Shown piece by piece: positions 61,801-64,000 of a stretch of 64,000 nt of DNA (its first letter is position 1; each line of letters starts with the position of its first letter). The notes beneath the pieces were generated by a model, which was not told where the DNA came from, searched no databases, and saw only the letters and a list, made by a program, of their open reading frames with translations. The DNA is from Comamonadaceae bacterium. GTDB taxonomy: Bacteria > Pseudomonadota > Gammaproteobacteria > Burkholderiales > Burkholderiaceae_C. The stretch covers positions 19,272 through 83,271 of the forward strand of contig JAIXOM010000022.1 in NCBI GenBank assembly GCA_027486755.1. Direction: 5' to 3'. The position numbers and the translations under genes are program-made.

Positions 61801-64000
61801 ACACCGCGGCCCAGATTCAGGCCGTGGTCAACAGCTACCGCGCCATCTTGGATGCTGCCAACGGCGTGGACGACAAAACCACTGCCACCAACCCCAGCGC
61901 TGCCGACTACAAGAACATCGGCGTGAGCGGCTTTGAGGCGCCCACCGATGCGGCCACCATCGCCAAAGCCAGCTTGTTGGGCGATGCGATCGACCTCAAA
62001 GTCAGGGCCGACGTCGACACCGTGCCCGAGATCCAAGAGCTGGCTGATGCAGCCGCAGCTGTCATTGCAGGTGCTGGCACCGGCCCCGCCCCGACGCTTG
62101 ACGATCTGCAAAAGCTTGGGCTTACAGGGGTCACCCCGGCTAACCTGGCGCAGGTCCAGGAAGCGATCAAGCAGACATCCGATGATGGTAGCGGCGTCAA
62201 TACCCTGGGCAAGCTCCAGAATCTGATCAATCCGATCAACAACGCACTGGACGTCATCAGTGCTGCCGCGCAAGCCAATAACGCCACCGAGAGCACGCCC
62301 AGTCCTGCCGACTACACCAACGCTGGCGTCAGCGGCGTGGCATCGGCCAATCTGGCCTCGATCAACAGCGCACTCAATACCCTGAGCATCGACGGCGCAG
62401 CGGCAGACACCAGCTCAGAAATCCAGGCTTTGGTCGACGGCTACCAGGCCATCCTGAACGCGGCCGACGGCAGCCGCGACAGCGATCCCAAGCCCACGGC
62501 CCAGCAATATGCGGCCATCGGCGTGGCGGGCGTGGACACGCCGACGGAGTTGGGCCTACTGGGCGACGTGATCGATGCCAAGGGCAAAAACGACGTTGAT
62601 TCCGTGCGCGAAGTGCAAGATCTGGCCGATGCAGTCGCAGCAGTCATGAAGTGCGCTGCCGGCGGCACACCGCCGACGCTTGAGCAACTGCAAAAGCTGG
62701 GCCTGACGGGCGTGAGCCCGGACAACCTCAAGAAAGTTCAAGACTTGATTGCCGGCACCGAAGATGACGGCACCGGCGTGGATACCTTGGACGACCTGCA
62801 GGCACTGATCAATACCGTCAACACATCGACCAACATTATCAGTACCGCTGCGCAAGATAACAGTGCCAGCGAAGCCAAACCTGCTGAGGGTGACTACTTC
62901 GCAGCCGGGGTGAAAGGTGTCACGGCGGCCAACTTGGCCGCGATCAACAGCGCCCTTAACAGCAATACTGTTGACGGTGAGGCCACCAACACCACCGCCG
63001 AGATCCAGACCGTGGTCAACAGCTACCAGGCCATCTTGGATGCAGCCAACGGTATCGACGACAAGACCACCGCCACCAACCCCAGCGCCACCGACTACAA
63101 GAACATCGGCGTGACCGGCGTAGACGGCGCCACCGCCGCAGCCAAAGCCAGCCTGCTGGGCGATGCGATCGACATCAAAAACAAGGCCGACGTAGACACC
63201 GTACGCGAAGTGCAGGATCTGGCTGATGCCGTGGCAGCGGTGATGACAGGTGCGGCCGGCGGCACCGCGCCCACCCTTGATCAACTCCAAAAGCTGGGCG
63301 TCACCGGGGTCAATCCGGCCAATTTGGAGCAAATCCGCAAGGCCATCACCGAGACCCCGGACGAAGGTACTGGGGTCAACACCCTGGACAAGATCCAGGC
63401 GCTGGTCGACAACATCAACGAGGCCATCGGAGCCATCAGTGCCGCAGCTCAGGCCAATAACGCAAGGGAAGACACGCCCAGCGCTGCCGACTACATCAAC
63501 GCCGGCGTTATCGGCGTGGACGCGGGCAATCTGGCTGCGATCAACAGCGCCCTGAACACCGCCGGGGTGGACGGCGCAGCCGTCGACACCCTTGACGAGA
63601 TTCAGGCGGTGGTCAACGCCTACCAGGCCATCTTGACCGCGGCTGACGGCCAAAGAGATGCCGACGCCAAGCCCACGGCCCAGCAATACATTGAAATCGG
63701 GATTACGGGTCTTGACGCTAGCAATTCCGCGACCCAAACGTCCCTGCTGGGCGAGGTGATCGATGCCAAAGCCAAAGCCGACGTCGACACCGTACCCGAA
63801 GTCCAAGCCCTGGCCGACGCAGTCGCAGCGGTGATGAAGGGCGCAGCCGGCGGCACCGCCCCGACGCTGGAGCAACTGCAGGAGCTGGGCCTGACCGGTG
63901 TGAACCCGGGCAACCTCAAGAAAGTGCAAGACGCCATTGCCGGCACGGCCGATGACGGTACCGGTGTGGACACGGTGGGCGAGCTGCAAAAGCTGATCGA
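58860..64000 (+). CDS. Giant repeat-containing surface adhesin, BapA-like N terminus (3' end outside window)
   Basis: An open frame from ATG 58860 runs to the window end, more than 1,713 residues. There is no Sec signal. Residues 1-100 (NIKITLADGTEQVFIAPKG, then YQLIDPTTKRAPEVVKAKR and LHIEVMEGEQPAFEIVL) resemble the BapA-type prefix domain of type I-secreted biofilm proteins. A hydrophobic Ala-rich stretch and nine consecutive glycines follow (about 140-170). From about residue 195 on, ~195-210-residue repeats of Ala/Asp/Thr-rich helical sequence fill the rest. Only one Cys was seen. The layout fits an adhesin kept in the outer membrane by its N terminus. The secretion signal, any RTX repeats and the transporter genes would lie beyond the window. 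Confidence 0.85.
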   Translation, partial: MAEQLNIKITLADGTEQVFIAPKGNAYITKAIPKAKYQLIDPTTKRAPEVVKAKRVGKNLHIEVMEGEQPAFEIVLEAYADAEGALVTGQAADGMLYEYSAQVSDAVQPVSALAEGQDYWAGLGRFPVAESLEGVVAMAPAVGLAPGAVAAIAGAGAALAGGGGGGGGGAGSPSPNAVPAGGADVWKIIETAANGTRDGALKPTAEQYSTIGVKGMDTAAELAMLGDIIDAQAWADVNTTAKVQALADAVAAVMTGAAGGTAPTLVQLQQMGMRGLTPDKLVALQRAIEQTPDDGSALNTVGKLQALLNTINEATSAISAAAQANNATELIPSAADYVNAGVSGVDAANLAAINSALDTDKIDGAATNTPAGIQAVVDAYQAIFNAADGQKDADAKPTAQQYAAIGVTGLDASTPLTQLSLLGELIDGKSKADVDSVREVQDLADAVAAVMRGAAGGTPPTLDQLQKLGLTGLNPASLPALQKLIEQTSNDGTGVDTLSDLQKLLDDANKTLAAPSGTGAALISGYAEANSATETTPAASVYRDAGVTGVSDGTGGNLASINSALNTLAVDRDAANTPSEIQTIVNAYQAILDAADGRRDGDAKPTAAQYAAIGVTGMGGNVPVAKLNLLGDVIDGKGRADVDSAREVQDLADAVAAVMTGAAGGTAPTLEQLKKLGITGLTPANLAQVQDAIKQTADDGSGVETVAKLQNLVSAFNNAVDVISAAAQSNSATETKPGISDYAAAGVSGVDASNLAAVNSALNSTAVDAAATDTRAEIQTLVDAYQAILNAADGQRDGDTKPTAQQYASIGVTGLTAGTPLVQLALLGDVIDGKAKADVDSVREVQELADAVAAVMKGAAGGTAPTLDELSKLGLTGLSPAALSELQKLIEQTPNDGTGVDTVKKLQDLVTQANAKLPVPTGAGTTLISGYAEANSATETTPALSAYTAAGVTGVSEGSSGNLASINSALNTAGVNGAAVNTAAQIQAVVNSYRAILDAANGVDDKTTATNPSAADYKNIGVSGFEAPTDAATIAKASLLGDAIDLKVRADVDTVPEIQELADAAAAVIAGAGTGPAPTLDDLQKLGLTGVTPANLAQVQEAIKQTSDDGSGVNTLGKLQNLINPINNALDVISAAAQANNATESTPSPADYTNAGVSGVASANLASINSALNTLSIDGAAADTSSEIQALVDGYQAILNAADGSRDSDPKPTAQQYAAIGVAGVDTPTELGLLGDVIDAKGKNDVDSVREVQDLADAVAAVMKCAAGGTPPTLEQLQKLGLTGVSPDNLKKVQDLIAGTEDDGTGVDTLDDLQALINTVNTSTNIISTAAQDNSASEAKPAEGDYFAAGVKGVTAANLAAINSALNSNTVDGEATNTTAEIQTVVNSYQAILDAANGIDDKTTATNPSATDYKNIGVTGVDGATAAAKASLLGDAIDIKNKADVDTVREVQDLADAVAAVMTGAAGGTAPTLDQLQKLGVTGVNPANLEQIRKAITETPDEGTGVNTLDKIQALVDNINEAIGAISAAAQANNAREDTPSAADYINAGVIGVDAGNLAAINSALNTAGVDGAAVDTLDEIQAVVNAYQAILTAADGQRDADAKPTAQQYIEIGITGLDASNSATQTSLLGEVIDAKAKADVDTVPEVQALADAVAAVMKGAAGGTAPTLEQLQELGLTGVNPGNLKKVQDAIAGTADDGTGVDTVGELQKLI
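59440..64000 (+). repeat. Coding array of about eight long repeats, each of three modules
   Basis: The anchor words KPTAQQYAAIGVTG or TNPSAxDYKNIGV start near 59463, 60045, 60669, 61260, 61890, 62490, 63078 and 63669, giving periods of 582-630 bases. Each repeat holds module A (QQYxxIGVTG ... VREVQDLADAVAAVM), module B (GGTAPTLxQLQKLGLTG ... LQ) and module C (YxxAGVSGVxxxNLAAINSALN ... EIQxxVNAYQAIL). All share the pattern GVxG, a Leu/Asn-rich helix, then DTxxEIQ. Repeats are similar but not identical at DNA level. Confidence 0.85.

Noticed and set aside
60087..62273. Very long minus-strand open frame opposite the adhesin repeats
   Set aside because: It is a mirror of the repetitive high-GC coding sequence on the plus strand; it has no ribosome binding site and reads as low-complexity Gly/Val/Asp shadow repeats. 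The same holds for 62556-63989.

Overview
The window is high-GC chromosomal DNA of a free-living betaproteobacterium, most likely order Burkholderiales (Comamonadaceae/Alcaligenaceae type). The reasons are four Bug/TctC-type tripartite tricarboxylate transporter genes or modules, the ribF-ileS-lspA block, the rph-rdgB-hemW block, an HNH protein of a type familiar from Burkholderiales, and many CoA-ester catabolic genes. No rRNA, IS element, phage gene or CRISPR array was recognised. Genus cannot be fixed from this sequence alone.

Layout. 1-8378 (mostly +): the end of a spermidine-synthase-like gene, a TctB-TctA-TctC transporter, a gamma-glutamyltransferase, an EamA exporter, an atypical SDR and a second Bug receptor. 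8496-15229: EamA, quinone reductase, REP-like hairpins, then the housekeeping run lspA-ileS-ribF (-). 15375-21436: HNH protein, then a catabolic block read leftwards with a three-component ring-hydroxylating oxygenase (alpha, beta, ferredoxin) and two different acyl-CoA dehydrogenase subunits, with a divergent LysR regulator. 21471-26987: purN, prfC, a DUF1653 gene, an RsmB-type methyltransferase and a fatty acid desaturase. Very strong inverted repeats and a 15-bp tandem repeat lie between prfC and the DUF1653 gene. 27014-34659: REP-like elements, an orphan ureD, an Lrp regulator divergent from a stand-alone homodimeric 2-oxoacid dehydrogenase E1, a KGG protein, an acidic protein of unknown function, and a nuclease-helicase fusion. 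34740-43487: PerM-like transporter, slyD, rpmG-rpmB, rph-rdgB-hemW, a LysM-glucosaminidase, an APC permease and a secreted hydrolase.

43507-49631 (-) is a compact five-gene envelope cluster: NlpC/P60 peptidase, secreted protein of unknown function, MBOAT O-acyltransferase and two different SGNH proteins. It looks like an extracytoplasmic O-acetylation machine and is the best candidate here for an undescribed system. 49781-58066 is a second catabolic block: crotonase, Bug receptor, thiolase, acyl-CoA ligase, cytochrome P450, MECR-like reductase and an alpha/beta hydrolase.

The right end holds tRNA-Arg(ACG), a 704-bp relatively AT-rich stretch rich in small inverted repeats, and the start of a giant repeat protein. 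The protein has an N-terminal BapA-like region, a hydrophobic plus poly-Gly stretch, and then about eight ~195-210-residue repeats, each built of three related modules. It runs off the window after more than 1,700 residues. It is most likely a type I-secreted surface adhesin.
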